NCBI RefSeq assembly: GCF_051014445.1
Contig: NW_027488365.1
Location: 7,936,001-8,000,000 of the forward strand
Origin: Colletes latitarsis
Taxonomy: Eukaryota > Arthropoda > Insecta > Hymenoptera > Colletidae
Reading direction: 5' to 3'
DNA: 64,000 nt
Shown in pieces: positions 1 through 10,401 of this stretch (position 1 is its first letter; every line of letters starts with the position of its first letter). Below the pieces are notes generated by a model that saw only the letters and a list, made by a program, of their open reading frames with translations, searched no databases and had not been told where the DNA came from. A program made the position numbers and the translations under genes.

Positions 1-94
1 CATTAACCCTGGTTTCGCTCAATATTTTAGACGATAACGCATGTTAGGTCTAGGTCAGGCCTGGGATTTTCACTCATCAGACTCATACTTTCGC

Positions 95-155
95 ATTCTT
101 CACATACTTGTTGAACGGATCCTGGGTTTTTTCTGGTTTGGATCACGTAGTAATG
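95..155. repeat. Variable region, alpha version (exemplar)
   Basis: After the shared tttcgc this monomer reads attcttcacatacttg, then ttgaacggatcctggg, a T run and ctggtttggatcacg. It is one of the commonest versions, and it is usually preceded by attttcactcatcagactc where other versions have atttgccctcatcaggctc. The linked upstream difference shows that the alpha haplotype extends beyond the 60 bp variable stretch. Confidence 0.75.
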
Positions 156-270
156 TGGGTCCACACTGAAACAATCAATTAAACCAGGTCTTGATAAATA
201 TTTTAGAGGATAACGCATGTTAGGTCTGGGATAGGTCTGGGATTTGCCCTCATCAGGCTCATACTTTCGC

Positions 271-330
271 ACACTTCACATACTCGTTGAACAGATCCTG
301 CGTTATTTTCTGGTTTGGATCACATAGTAA
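271..330. repeat. Variable region, delta version (exemplar)
   Basis: This version has acacttcacatactcg, then either ttgaacagatcctg with ggttattttc, or ttgacaagatcctg with a seven-T run. Both sub-forms often carry cacatagtaa or a ggttccac centre. It is a member of most HORs in the window. Confidence 0.72.
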
Positions 331-504
331 TGTGGTACCACACTGAAACATTCAATTAAACCTGGTCTTGATAAATATTTTAGAGGATGACGCATGTTAG
401 GTCTGGGTTAGGTCTAGGATTTGCCCTCATCAGGCTCACAGTTTCGCGTTTTTCATATACTTGTTGAACAGATCCTGGGTTTTTTCTGGTTTGGATCACG
501 AAGT

Positions 505-520
505 AGTGTGGTACCACACT
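505..520. repeat. 16 bp perfect palindrome centred on KpnI site (exemplar)
   Basis: AGTGTGGTACCACACT is its own reverse complement. It occurs in full wherever a monomer has tagtgtgg before the GGTACC centre, for example here and around 9,137. The commoner form aatgtggtaccacac keeps only the inner 10 bp GTGGTACCAC. As single-stranded DNA or RNA it could fold into a 6 bp stem with a GTAC loop. Other monomers have a broken centre: gtgggaccac, gtgggtccac, gtggttccac, gtagtaccac or gaagtacaac. Short dyads are known to be frequent in centromeric satellites that lack CENP-B boxes; a role here is inference. Confidence 0.85.
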
Positions 521-923
521 GAAACCGTCCATTAAACCTGGTTTCGCTCAATATTTTAGAGGATAACACATGTTAGGTCTAGGTTAGGTCTGGGATTTGC
601 TCTCATCAGGCTCATACTTTCGCGTTTTTCACATACTTGTTGAACAGATCCTGGGTGTTTTCTGGTTGGGATCCCGTAGTAGTGTGGTACCACACTGAAA
701 CAGTCCATTAAACCTGGTTTCGCTCAATATTTTAGAGGATAACGCATGTTAGGTCTAGGTCAGGCCTGGGATTTTCACTCATCAGACTCATACTTTCGCA
801 TTCTTCACATACTTGTTGAACGGATCCTGGGTTTTTTCTGGTTTGGATCACGTAGTAATGTGGGACCACACTGAAACAATCAATTAAACCTGGTCTTGAT
901 AAATATTTTAGAGGATAACGCAT

Positions 924-2023
924 GTTAGGTCTGGGTTAGGTCTAGGATTTGCCCTCGTCAGGCTCATACTTTCGCACACTTCACATACTCGTTGACAAGA
1001 TCCTGGGTTTTTTTCTGGTTTGAATCACGTAGTAATGTGGTTCCACACTGAAACAGTCGATGAAACCTGGTTTCGATTAATATTTTAGAGGATAACGCAA
1101 GTTAGGTCTGGGATAGGTCTGGGATTTGCCCTCATCAGGCTCATACTTTCGCGTTTTTCACATACTAGTTGAACAGATCGCGGGTTTTTTCTGGTTTGGA
1201 TCCCGTAGTAGTGTGGTACCACACTGAAACAGTCCATTAAACCTGGTTTCGCTCAATATTTTAGAGGATAACGCATGTTAGGTCTAGGTCAGGCCTGGTT
1301 TTTTCACTCATCAGACTCATACTTTCGCATTCTTCACATACTTGTTGAACGGATCCTGGGTTTTTTCTGGTTTGGGTCACGTAGTAATGTGGGACCACAC
1401 TGAAACAGTCAATTAAACCTGGTTTCGACCAATATTTTAGAGAATAATTCATGTTAGGTCTGGGTTAGGTCTGGGATTTGCTCTCATCAGGCTCATACTT
1501 TCGCACACTTCACATACTTGTTGAACGGATCCTGGGTTTTTTCTGGTTTGGATCACGTAGTAGTGTGGTACCACACTGAAACAGTCCATTAACCCTGGTT
1601 TCGCTCAATATTTTAGACGATAACGCATGTTAGGTCTAGGTCAGGCCTGGGATTTTCACTCATCAGACTCATACTTTCGCATTCTTCACATACTTGTTGA
1701 ACGGATCCTGGGTTTTTTCTGGTTTGGATCACGTAGTAATGTGGGTCCACACTGAAACAATCAATTAAACCAGGTCTTGATAAATATTTTAGAGGATAAC
1801 GCATGTTAGGTCTGGGATAGGTCTGGGATTTGCCCTCATCAGGCTCATACTTTCGCACACTTCACATACTCGTTGAACAGATCCTGCGTTATTTTCTGGT
1901 TTGGATCACATAGTAATGTGGTACCACACTGAAACATTCAATTAAACCTGGTCTTGATAAATATTTTAGAGGATGACGCATGTTAGGTCTGGGTTAGGTC
2001 TAGGATTTGCCCTCATCAGGCTC
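924..2023. repeat. 1.1 kb segment duplicated at 6,385-7,484
   Basis: The two segments lie 5,461 bp apart (31 monomers) and differ at only a few positions, for example agtccatt against aatccatt, and cctgcgtt against cctgagtt. Both start at catgttaggtctgggttagg and separate where the first enters a beta monomer and the second a gamma monomer. Confidence 0.78.
1104..1125. repeat. 11 bp direct duplication inside the monomer (exemplar)
   Basis: Two perfect head-to-tail copies of AGGTCTGGGAT lie side by side here. Across the array this site alternates between this form and forms such as ggtctgggttaggtctagg and ggtctaggttaggcctggg, so the second unit is always visible but often mutated. It suggests that the monomer contains a small older tandem duplication and did not arise as a single unique 176 bp sequence. 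Confidence 0.8.
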
Positions 2024-3794
2024 ACAGTTTCGCGTTTTTCATATACTTGTTGAACAGATCCTGGGTTTTTTCTGGTTTGGATCACGAAGTAGTGTGGTAC
2101 CACACTGAAACCGTCCATTAAACCTGGTTTCGCTCAATATTTTAGAGGATAACACATGTTAGGTCTAGGTTAGGTCTGGGATTTGCTCTCATCAGGCTCA
2201 TTCTTTCGCATATTTCTCATACTTCAAGGCTAGATCCTGGGCTATTTCTGAATTGGATCACGTAGTAAAGTGGTACCACACTGAAACATTCAATGAAACC
2301 TGGTCTGGATAAATATTTTAGAGGACAACGCATCTTAGGTCTGGGATAGGTCTAAGACTTGCCTTCATCAGGCTCACAGTTTTGCGTTTTTCATATACTT
2401 GTTGAACAGATCCTGGGTTTTTTCTGGTTTGGATCACGAAGTAGTGTGGTACCACACTGAAACCGTCCATTAAACCTGGTTTCGCTCAATATTTTAGAGG
2501 ATAACACATGTTAGGTCTAGGTTAGGTCTGGGATTTGCTCTCATCAGGCTCATTCTTTCGCATATGTCTCATACTTGATGGCTAGTTCCTGGGCTTTTTC
2601 TGGATTGCATCACGTAGTAACGTAGTACCACACTGAAACAGTCAACGAAACCTGGTTTCCATCAATATTTTAGAGGACAACGCAAGTTAGGTCTAGGTAA
2701 GGCCTGAGATTTTCACTGATCAGACTCATACATTCGCATTCTTCACATACTTGTTGAACGGATCCTGGGTTTTTTCTGGTTTGGGTCACGTAGTAATGTG
2801 GGACCACACTGAAACAGTCAATTAAACCCGGTTTCGACCAATATTTTAGAGAATAATTCATGTTAGGTCTGGGTTAGGTCTGGGATTTCCTCTCATCAGG
2901 CTCATACTTTCGCACACTTCACATACTCGTTGAACAGATCCTGCCTTATTTTCTGGTTTGGATCACATAGTAATGTGGTACCACACTGAAACATTCAATT
3001 AAACCTGGTCTTGATAAATATTTGAGAGGATGACGCATGTTAGGTCTGGGTTAGGTCTAGGATTTGCCCTCAGCAGGCTCATACTTTCGCATATTTCTCA
3101 TACTTCAAGGCTAGATCCTGGGCTATTTCTGAATTGGATCACGTAGTAAAGTGGTACCACACTGAAACATTCTATTAAACCTGGTCTTGATAAATATTTT
3201 AGAGGATAACGCATGTTAGGTCTGGGTTACGTCTAGGATTTGCCCTGATCAGGCTCATATTTTGGCATATTTCTCATACTTCATGGCTAGATCCTGGGCT
3301 GTTTCTGCATTGTTTCACGTAGTAATGTGGTACCACGCTGAAACAGTCAATTAAACCTGGTTTCGATCAATATTTTAGAGGATAACGCATGTTAGGTCTG
3401 GGTTACGTCTAGGATTTGCCCTGATCAGGCTCATATTTTCGCATATTTCTCATACTTCATGGCTAGATCCTGGGCTGTTTCTGCATTGTTTCACGTAGTA
3501 AAGTGGTACCACACTGAAACATTCAATGAAACCTGGTCTGGATAAATATTTTAGAGGATAACGCATCTTAGGTCTGGGTTAGGTCTAAGATTTGCCCTCA
3601 TCAGGCTCACAGTTTCGCATATTTCTCATACTTGATGGCTAGATCCTGAGCTTTTTCTGGATTGCATCACGTAGTAATGAAGTACAGCACTGAAACAGTC
3701 ATTTAAACCTGGTTTCCATCAATATTTTAGAGGACAACGCAAGTTAGGTCTGGGATAGGTCTGGGATTTGCCCTCATCAGGCTCATACTGTCGC

Positions 3795-3855
3795 GTTTTT
3801 CACATACTTGTTGAACAGATCCTGGGTTTTTTCTGGTTTGGATCCCGTAGTAGTG
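3795..3855. repeat. Variable region, beta version (exemplar)
   Basis: This version has gtttttcacatacttg followed by ttgaacagatcctggg. It is often linked to the tagtgtgg form that completes the 16 bp palindrome, and in several places to tcaggctcacag upstream in place of tcaggctcatac. Confidence 0.75.
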
Positions 3856-4676
3856 TGGTACCACACTGAAACAGTCCATTAAACCTGGTTTCGCTCAATA
3901 TTTTAGAGGATAACGCATGTTAGGTCTAGGTCAGGCCTGGTTTTTTCACTCATCAGACTCATACTTTCGCATTCTTCACATACTTGTTGAACGGATCCTG
4001 GGTTATTTTCTGGTTTGGATCACATACTAATGTGGTACCACACTGAAACGGTTGATTAAACCAGGTTTCGATCAATATTTTAGAGGATAACGCAAGTTAA
4101 GTCTGGGATTGGTCTGGGATTTGACCTCATCAGACTCATACTTTCGCACACTTCACATACTCGTTGAACAGATCCTGGGTTATTTTCTGGTTTGGATCAC
4201 ATAGTAATGTGGTACCACACTGAAACAGTCGATTAAACCAGGTTTCGATCAATATTTTTGAGGATAACGCATGTTAGGTCTATGTTAGGCCTGGGATTTT
4301 CACTCATCAGACTCATACTTTCGCATTCTTCACATACTTGTTGAACGGATCCTGGGTTTTTTCTGGTTTGGATCACGTAGTAATGTGGGTCCACACTGAA
4401 ACAATCAATTAAACCTGGTCTTGATAAATATTTTAGAGGATAACGCATGTTAGGTCTGGGATAGGTCTGGGATTTGCCCTCATCAGACTCATTCTTTCGC
4501 ATATTTCTCATACTTGATGGCTAGATCCCGGGCTTTTTCTGGATTGTATGACGTAGTAATGTGGTACCACACTGAAACAGTCAATTAAACCTGGTTTCGA
4601 TCAATATTTTAGAGGATAACGCAAGTTAGGTCTAGGTTAGGCCTGGGATTTGCACTCATCAGGGTCATACTTTCGC

Positions 4677-4735
4677 AGTTTTAACATACATGTTGACCTG
4701 ATCGAGGGTTTTTTCTGCTTTGGATCACGTAGTAA
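4677..4735. repeat. Variable region, epsilon version (exemplar)
   Basis: This version has agttttaacatacatg, ttgacctgatcgaggg and ctgctttggatcacg, and is usually announced upstream by tcagggtcatac. It is the most distinctive version. Copies are near 4.7, 5.6, 11.2, 16.1, 20.9, 29.8, 31.8, 32.5, 34.4, 35.3, 35.6, 37.1, 37.4, 47.8, 48.3, 49.6, 50.1, 53.4, 53.8, 54.3, 54.5, 55.2, 57.3, 58.4, 61.4 and 62.4 kb. I saw none between about 37.5 and 47.7 kb. Confidence 0.75.
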
Positions 4736-5381
4736 TGTGGTATCACACTGAAACATTCAATTAAACCTGGTCTTGATAAATATGTTAGAGGATAACGCAT
4801 GTTAGGTTTGGGTTAGGTCTAGGATTTGCACTCATCAGGCTCATCCTTTCGCATATTTCTCATACTTCATGGCTAGATCCTGGGCTGTTTCAGGATTGTA
4901 TCACGTAGTAATGTGGTACCACACTGAAACAGTCCATTAAACCTGGTATCGCTCAATATTTTAGAGGATAACGCAAGTTAGGTCTGGGATAGGTCTGGGA
5001 TTCGCCCTAATCAGGCTCATACATTCGCGTTTTTCACGTACTTGTTGAACTGATCCTGGGTTTTTTCTGGTTTGGATCACGTAGTAATGTGGTACCACTC
5101 TGAAACAGTCGATTAAACCTTGTTTCGATCAATATTTTAGAGGATAACGCAAGTTAGGTCTGGGATAGGTCTGGGATTTGACCTCATCAGACTCATACCT
5201 TCGCACCCTTCACATACTCGTTGAACAGATCCTGGGTTATTTTCTGGTTTGGATCACGTAGTAGTGCGGTACCACACAGAAACAGTCCATTAAACCTGGT
5301 TGCGATCAATATTTCAGAGGATAACGCATGTTAGGTCTGGGTTAGGTCTAGGATTTGCCCTCATCAGGCTCATTCTTTCGC

Positions 5382-5440
5382 ATATTTCTTATACTTGATG
5401 GCTAGATCCTAGGCTTTTTCTGGATTGCATCACGTAGTAA
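5382..5440. repeat. Variable region, gamma-prime version (exemplar)
   Basis: It resembles gamma but has acttgatggctagatcc, a longer ggctttttctggattgc and usually gaagtacaacac or gtagtaccac where others have GGTACC. It is commonly followed by a monomer with tttccatcaatatt and gaggacaacgcaag, so the two neighbours travel as a pair through several HORs, for example near 12,080, 22,500, 45,380 and 55,780. Confidence 0.7.
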
Positions 5441-6384
5441 TGTGGTACCACACTGAAACATTCAATTAAACCTGGTCTTGATAAATATTTTAGAGGATAA
5501 CGCATGTTAGGTCTGAGATAGGTGTGGGATTTGCCATCATCAGGCTCATACTTACGCAGTTTTAACATGCATGCTGACCTGATCGAGGGTTTTTTCTGCT
5601 TTGGATCACGTAGTAAAGTGGTACCACACTAAAACTGTCAATTAAACCTGGTTTCGATCAATATTTTACAGGATATCGCAAGTGAGGTCTGGGATAGGTC
5701 TGATTTGCCCTCATCAGACTCATACTTTCGCACACTTCACATACTCGTTGATCAGATCCGGGGTTTTTTTCTGGTTTTGTTCACGTAGTAATGTGGTACC
5801 ACACTGAAACATTCATTTAAACCTGGTCTTGATCAATATTTTAGAGGATAACGCATGTTAGGTCTGGGTTAGGTATAGGATTTGCCCTCATCAGGCTCAT
5901 ACTTTCGCATATTTCTCATACTTCATGGCTAGATCCTGGGCTATTTCTGGATTGGATCACGTAGTAAAGTGGTACCACACTGAAACATTCAACGAAACCT
6001 GGTCTGGAGAAATATTTTAGAGGATAACTCATCTTTGGTCTGGGTTAGGTCTAAGATTTGCCCTCATCAGGCTCACAGTTTCGCGTTTTTCACATACTTG
6101 TTGAACAGATCCTGGGTTTTTTCTGGTTTGGATCACGTAGTAATGTGGGACCACACTGAAACAGTCAATTAAACCTGGTTTCGACCAATATTTTAGAGAA
6201 TAATTCATGTTAGATCTAGGTTAGGTCTGGGATTTGCTCTCATCAGGCTCATACTTTCGCGTTTTTCACATACTTGTTGAACAGATCCTGGGTTTTTTCT
6301 GGTTTGGATCACGTAGTAATGTGGGACCACACTGAAACAGTCAATTAAACCTGGTTTCGACCAATATTTTAGAGAATAATTCAT

Positions 6385-7484
6385 GTTAGGTCTGGGTTAG
6401 GTCTAGGATTTGCCCTCGTCAGGCTCATACTTTCGCACACTTCACATACTCGTTGACAAGATCCTGGGTTTTTTTCTGGTTTGAATCACGTAGTAATGTG
6501 GTTCCACACTGAAACAGTCGATGAAACCTGGTTTCGATTAATATTTTAGAGGATAACGCAAGTTAGGTCTGGGATAGGTCTGGGATTTGCCCTCATCAGG
6601 CTCATACTTTCGCGTTTTTCACATACTAGTTGAACAGATCGCGGGTTTTTTCTGGTTTGGATCCCGTAGTAGTGTGGTACCACACTGAAACAATCCATTA
6701 AACCTGGTTTCGCTCAATATTTTAGAGGATAACGCATGTTAGGTCTAGGTCAGGCCTGGTTTTTTCACTCATCAGACTCATACTTTCGCATTCTTCACAT
6801 ACTTGTTGAACGGATCCTGGGTTTTTTCTGGTTTGGGTCACGTAGTAATGTGGGACCACACTGAAACAGTCAATTAAACCTGGTTTCGACCAATATTTTA
6901 GAGAATAATTCATGTTAGGTCTGGGTTAGGTCTGGGATTTGCTCTCATCAGGCTCATACTTTCGCACACTTCACATACTTGTTGAACGGATCCTGGGTTT
7001 TTTCTGGTTTGGATCACGTAGTAGTGTGGTACCACACTGAAACAGTCCATTAACCCTGGTTTCGCTCAATATTTTAGACGATAACGCATGTTAGGTCTAG
7101 GTCAGGCCTGGGATTTTCACTCATCAGACTCATACTTTCGCATTCTTCACATACTTGTTGAACGGATCCTGGGTTTTTTCTGGTTTGGATCACGTAGTAA
7201 TGTGGGTCCACACTGAAACAATCAATTAAACCAGGTCTTGATAAATATTTTAGAGGATAACGCATGTTAGGTCTGGGATAGGTCTGGGATTTGCCCTCAT
7301 CAGGCTCATACTTTCGCACACTTCACATACTCGTTGAACAGATCCTGAGTTATTTTCTGGTTTGGATCACATAGTAATGTGGTACCACACTGAAACATTC
7401 AATTAAACCTGGTCTTGATAAATATTTTAGAGGATGACGCATGTTAGGTCTGGGTTAGGTCTAGGATTTGCCCTCATCAGGCTC
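6385..7484. repeat. Second copy of the 924-2,023 segment
   Basis: It matches 924-2,023 at an offset of 5,461 bp. Part of it is repeated a third time at about 8,300-8,890, offset 1,584 bp (nine monomers), so the 9-mer period seen at the left edge reappears here. Confidence 0.78.
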
Positions 7485-7566
7485 ATACTTTCGCATATTT
7501 CTCATACTTCAAGGCTAGATCCTGGGCTATTTCTGAATTGGATCACGTAGTAAAGTGGTACCACAC

Positions 7567-8145
7567 TGAAACATTCAATGAAACCTGGTCTGGATAAATA
7601 TTTTACAGGACAACGCATCTTAGGTCTGGGATAGGTCTAAGACTTGCCCTCATCAGGCTCACAGTTTCGCGTTTTTCATATACTTGTTGAACAGATCCTG
7701 GGTTTTTTCTGGTTTGGATCACGAAGTAGTGTGGTACCACACTGAAACCGTCCATTAAACCTGGTTTCGCTCAATATTTTAGAGGATAACACATGTTAGG
7801 TCTAGGTTAGGTCTGGGATTTGCTCTCATCAGGCTCATTCTTTCGCATATGTCTCATACTTGATGGCTAGATCCTGGGATTTTCTGGATTGCATCACGTA
7901 GTAACGTAGTACCACACTGAAACAGTCAACGAAACCTGGTTTCCATCAATATTTTAGAGGACAACGCAAGTTAGGTCTAGGTAAGGCCTGAGATTTTCAC
8001 TGATCAGACTCATACATTCGCATTCTTCACATACTTGTTGAACGGATCCTGGGTTTTTTCTGGTTTGGATCACGTAGTAATGTGGTACCACACTGAAACA
8101 TTCTATTAAACCTGGTCTTGATAAATATTTTAGAGGATAACGCAT
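7567..8145. repeat. Segment shared with 2,281-2,861
   Basis: The offset is 5,284-5,286 bp (30 monomers), one monomer less than the neighbouring 5,461 bp offset, with a few small indels. The pair shows that the 5.3-5.5 kb duplication in this domain has already been edited by loss of monomers. The match weakens at the right end, where the monomer ends differ. Confidence 0.65.
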
Positions 8146-8299
8146 GTTAGGTCTGGGTTACGTCTAGGATTTGCCCTGATCAGGCTCATATTTTCGCATA
8201 TTTCTCATACTTCATGGCTAGATCCTGGGCTGTTTCTGCATTGTTTCACGTAGTAATGTGGTACCACGCTGAAACAGTCAATTAAACCTGGTTTGGATC

Positions 8300-8890
8300 A
8301 ATATTTTAGAGGATAACGCATGTTAGGTCTAGGTCAGGCCTGGTTTTTTCACTCATCAGACTCATACTTTCGCATTCTTCACATACTTGTTGAACGGATC
8401 CTGGGTTTTTTCTGGTTTGGGTCACGTAGTAATGTGGGACCACACTGAAACAGTCAATTAAACCTGGTTTCGACCAATATTTTAGAGAATAATTCATGTT
8501 AGGTCTGGGTTAGGTCTGGGATTTCCTCTCATCAGGCTCATACTTTCGCACACTTCACATACTTGTTGAACGGATCCTGGGTTTTTTCTGGTTTGGATCA
8601 CGTAGTAGTGTGGTACCACACTGAAACAGTCCATTAACCCTGGTTTCGCTCAATATTTTAGACGATAACGCATGTTAGGTCTAGGTCAGGCCTGGGATTT
8701 TCACTCATCAGACTCATACTTTCGCATTCTTCACATACTTGTTGAACGGATCCTGGGTTTTTTCTGGTTTGGATCACGTAGTAATGTGGGTCCACACTGA
8801 AACAATCAATTAAACCAGGTCTTGATAAATATTTTAGAGGATAACGCATGTTAGGTCTGGGATAGGTCTGGGATTTGCCCTCATCAGGCT
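8300..8890. repeat. Third copy of the 9-mer marker segment
   Basis: It carries the same rare markers as 1,255-1,845 and 6,716-7,306 (cctggttttttcactc, attaaccctgg, ttagacgataac). It then switches to a gamma monomer at about 8,890, where the other two copies have delta. Confidence 0.72.
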
Positions 8891-9782
8891 CATACTTTCG
8901 CATATTTCTCATACTTCATGGCTAGATCCTGGGCTATTTCTGGATTGGATCACGTAGTAATGTGGTACCACGCTGAAACAGTCAATTAAACCTGGTTTCG
9001 ATCAATATTTTAGAGGATAACGCAAGTTAGGTCTGGCATAGGTCTGGGATTCGCCCTCATCAGGCTCATACTTTCGCGTTTTTCACATACTTGTTGAACA
9101 GATCCTGGGTTTTTTCTGGTTTGTATCACGTAGTAGTGTGGTACCACACTGAAACAGTCCATTAAACCTGGTTTGGATCAATATTTTAGAGGATAACGCA
9201 TGTTAGGTCCAGATTAGGTCTGGGATTTTCGCTCATGAGACTCATACTTTCGCATTCTTCACATACTTGTCGAACGGATCCAGGGTTTTTTCTGGTTTGG
9301 TTCATGTAGTAATGTGGTACCACACTGAAACAGTCGATTAAACCAGGTTTCGATCAATATTTTTGAGGATAACGCATGTTAGGTCTAGGTTAGGCCTGGG
9401 ATTTTCACTCATCAGACTCATACTTTCGCATTCTTCACATACCTGTTGAACGGATCCTGGGTTTTTTCTGGTTTGGATCACGTAGTAATGTGGGTCCACA
9501 CTGAAACAATCAACTAAACCTGGTCTTGATAAATATTTTAGAGGATAACGCTTGTTAGGTCTGGGATAGGTCTGGGATTTGCCCTCATCAGACTCATACT
9601 TTCGCACACTTCACATACTCGTTGAACAGATCCTGCGTTATGTTCTGGTTTGGATCACACAGTAATGTGGTACCACACTGAAACATTCAATTAAACCTGG
9701 TCTTCATAAATATTTTAGAGGATAACGCATGTTAGGTCTGGGTTAGGTCTAGGATTTGCCCTCATCAGGCTCATACTTTCGC

Positions 9783-9840
9783 ATATTTCTCATACTTCAT
9801 GGCTAGATCCTGGGCTATTTCTGGATTGGATCACGTAGTA
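9783..9840. repeat. Variable region, gamma version (exemplar)
   Basis: This version reads atatttctcatacttc then atggctagatcctgggc, a short T run, and ctggattg before atcacgtag. About 20 bp in its middle cannot be derived from alpha or beta by a few substitutions, so gamma looks like an older branch or a segment exchanged from another monomer lineage. It is found across the array. Confidence 0.75.
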
Positions 9841-10401
9841 AAGTGGTACCACACTGAAACATTCAATGAAACCTGGTCTGGATAAATATTTTAGAGGACA
9901 ACGCATCTTAGGTCTGGGTTAGGTCTAAGATTTGCCCTCATCAGGCTCACAGTTTCGCGTTTTTCACATACTTGTTGAACAGATCCTGGTTTTTTTCTGG
10001 TTTGGATCACGAAGTAGTGTGGTACCACACTGAAACAGTCCATTAAACCTGGTTTCGCTCAAATTTTTAGAGGATAACGCATGTTAGGTCTAGGTAAGGC
10101 CTGAGATTTTCACTGATCAGACTCATACTTTCGCCTTCTTCACATACTTGTTGAACGGATCCTGGGTTTTTTCTGGTTTGGTTCACGTAGTAATGTGGTA
10201 CCTCACTGACACAGTCGATTAAACCTGGTTTCGATCAATATTTTAGAGGATAACGCAAGTTAGGTGTAGGTTAGGCCCGGGATTTTCACTCATCAGACTC
10301 ATATTTCGCATTCTTCACATACTTGTTGAACGGATCCAGGGTTTTTTCTGGTTTGGTTCATGTAGTAATGTGGTACCACACTGAAACAGTCGATTAAACC
10401 A

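Larger units (their letters stand above)
1..2201. repeat. 9-mer higher-order repeat, 1,586 bp, one copy plus a partial
   Basis: Positions 1-615 match 1,587-2,201 essentially base for base, including rare markers such as attaaccctgg, ttagacgataac and cctgcgttattttc. The match stops at tcaggctcat, where one copy continues into a beta monomer and the other into a gamma monomer. The spacing of 1,586 bp equals nine monomers. Confidence 0.8.

Noticed and set aside
27..272. Small protein genes of 63-92 codons on the minus strand, repeated dozens of times
   Set aside because: They are the satellite monomer read in the one strand with few stops. The frame changes at each 176 bp, copies differ by frame-breaking indels, and the length is set by the repeat and not by a fold or domain. 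No promoter or splice evidence was seen.
505..520. Palindrome as a transcription terminator or operator
   Set aside because: It recurs in most monomers of a gene-free array and is not placed relative to any transcription unit. Its six-base stem with a four-base loop is followed by gaaac, not by a T run.
3048..3055. Interstitial telomere repeat tract
   Set aside because: GGGTTAGG occurs singly within each monomer and is not in tandem. It arises from the 11 bp internal duplication.
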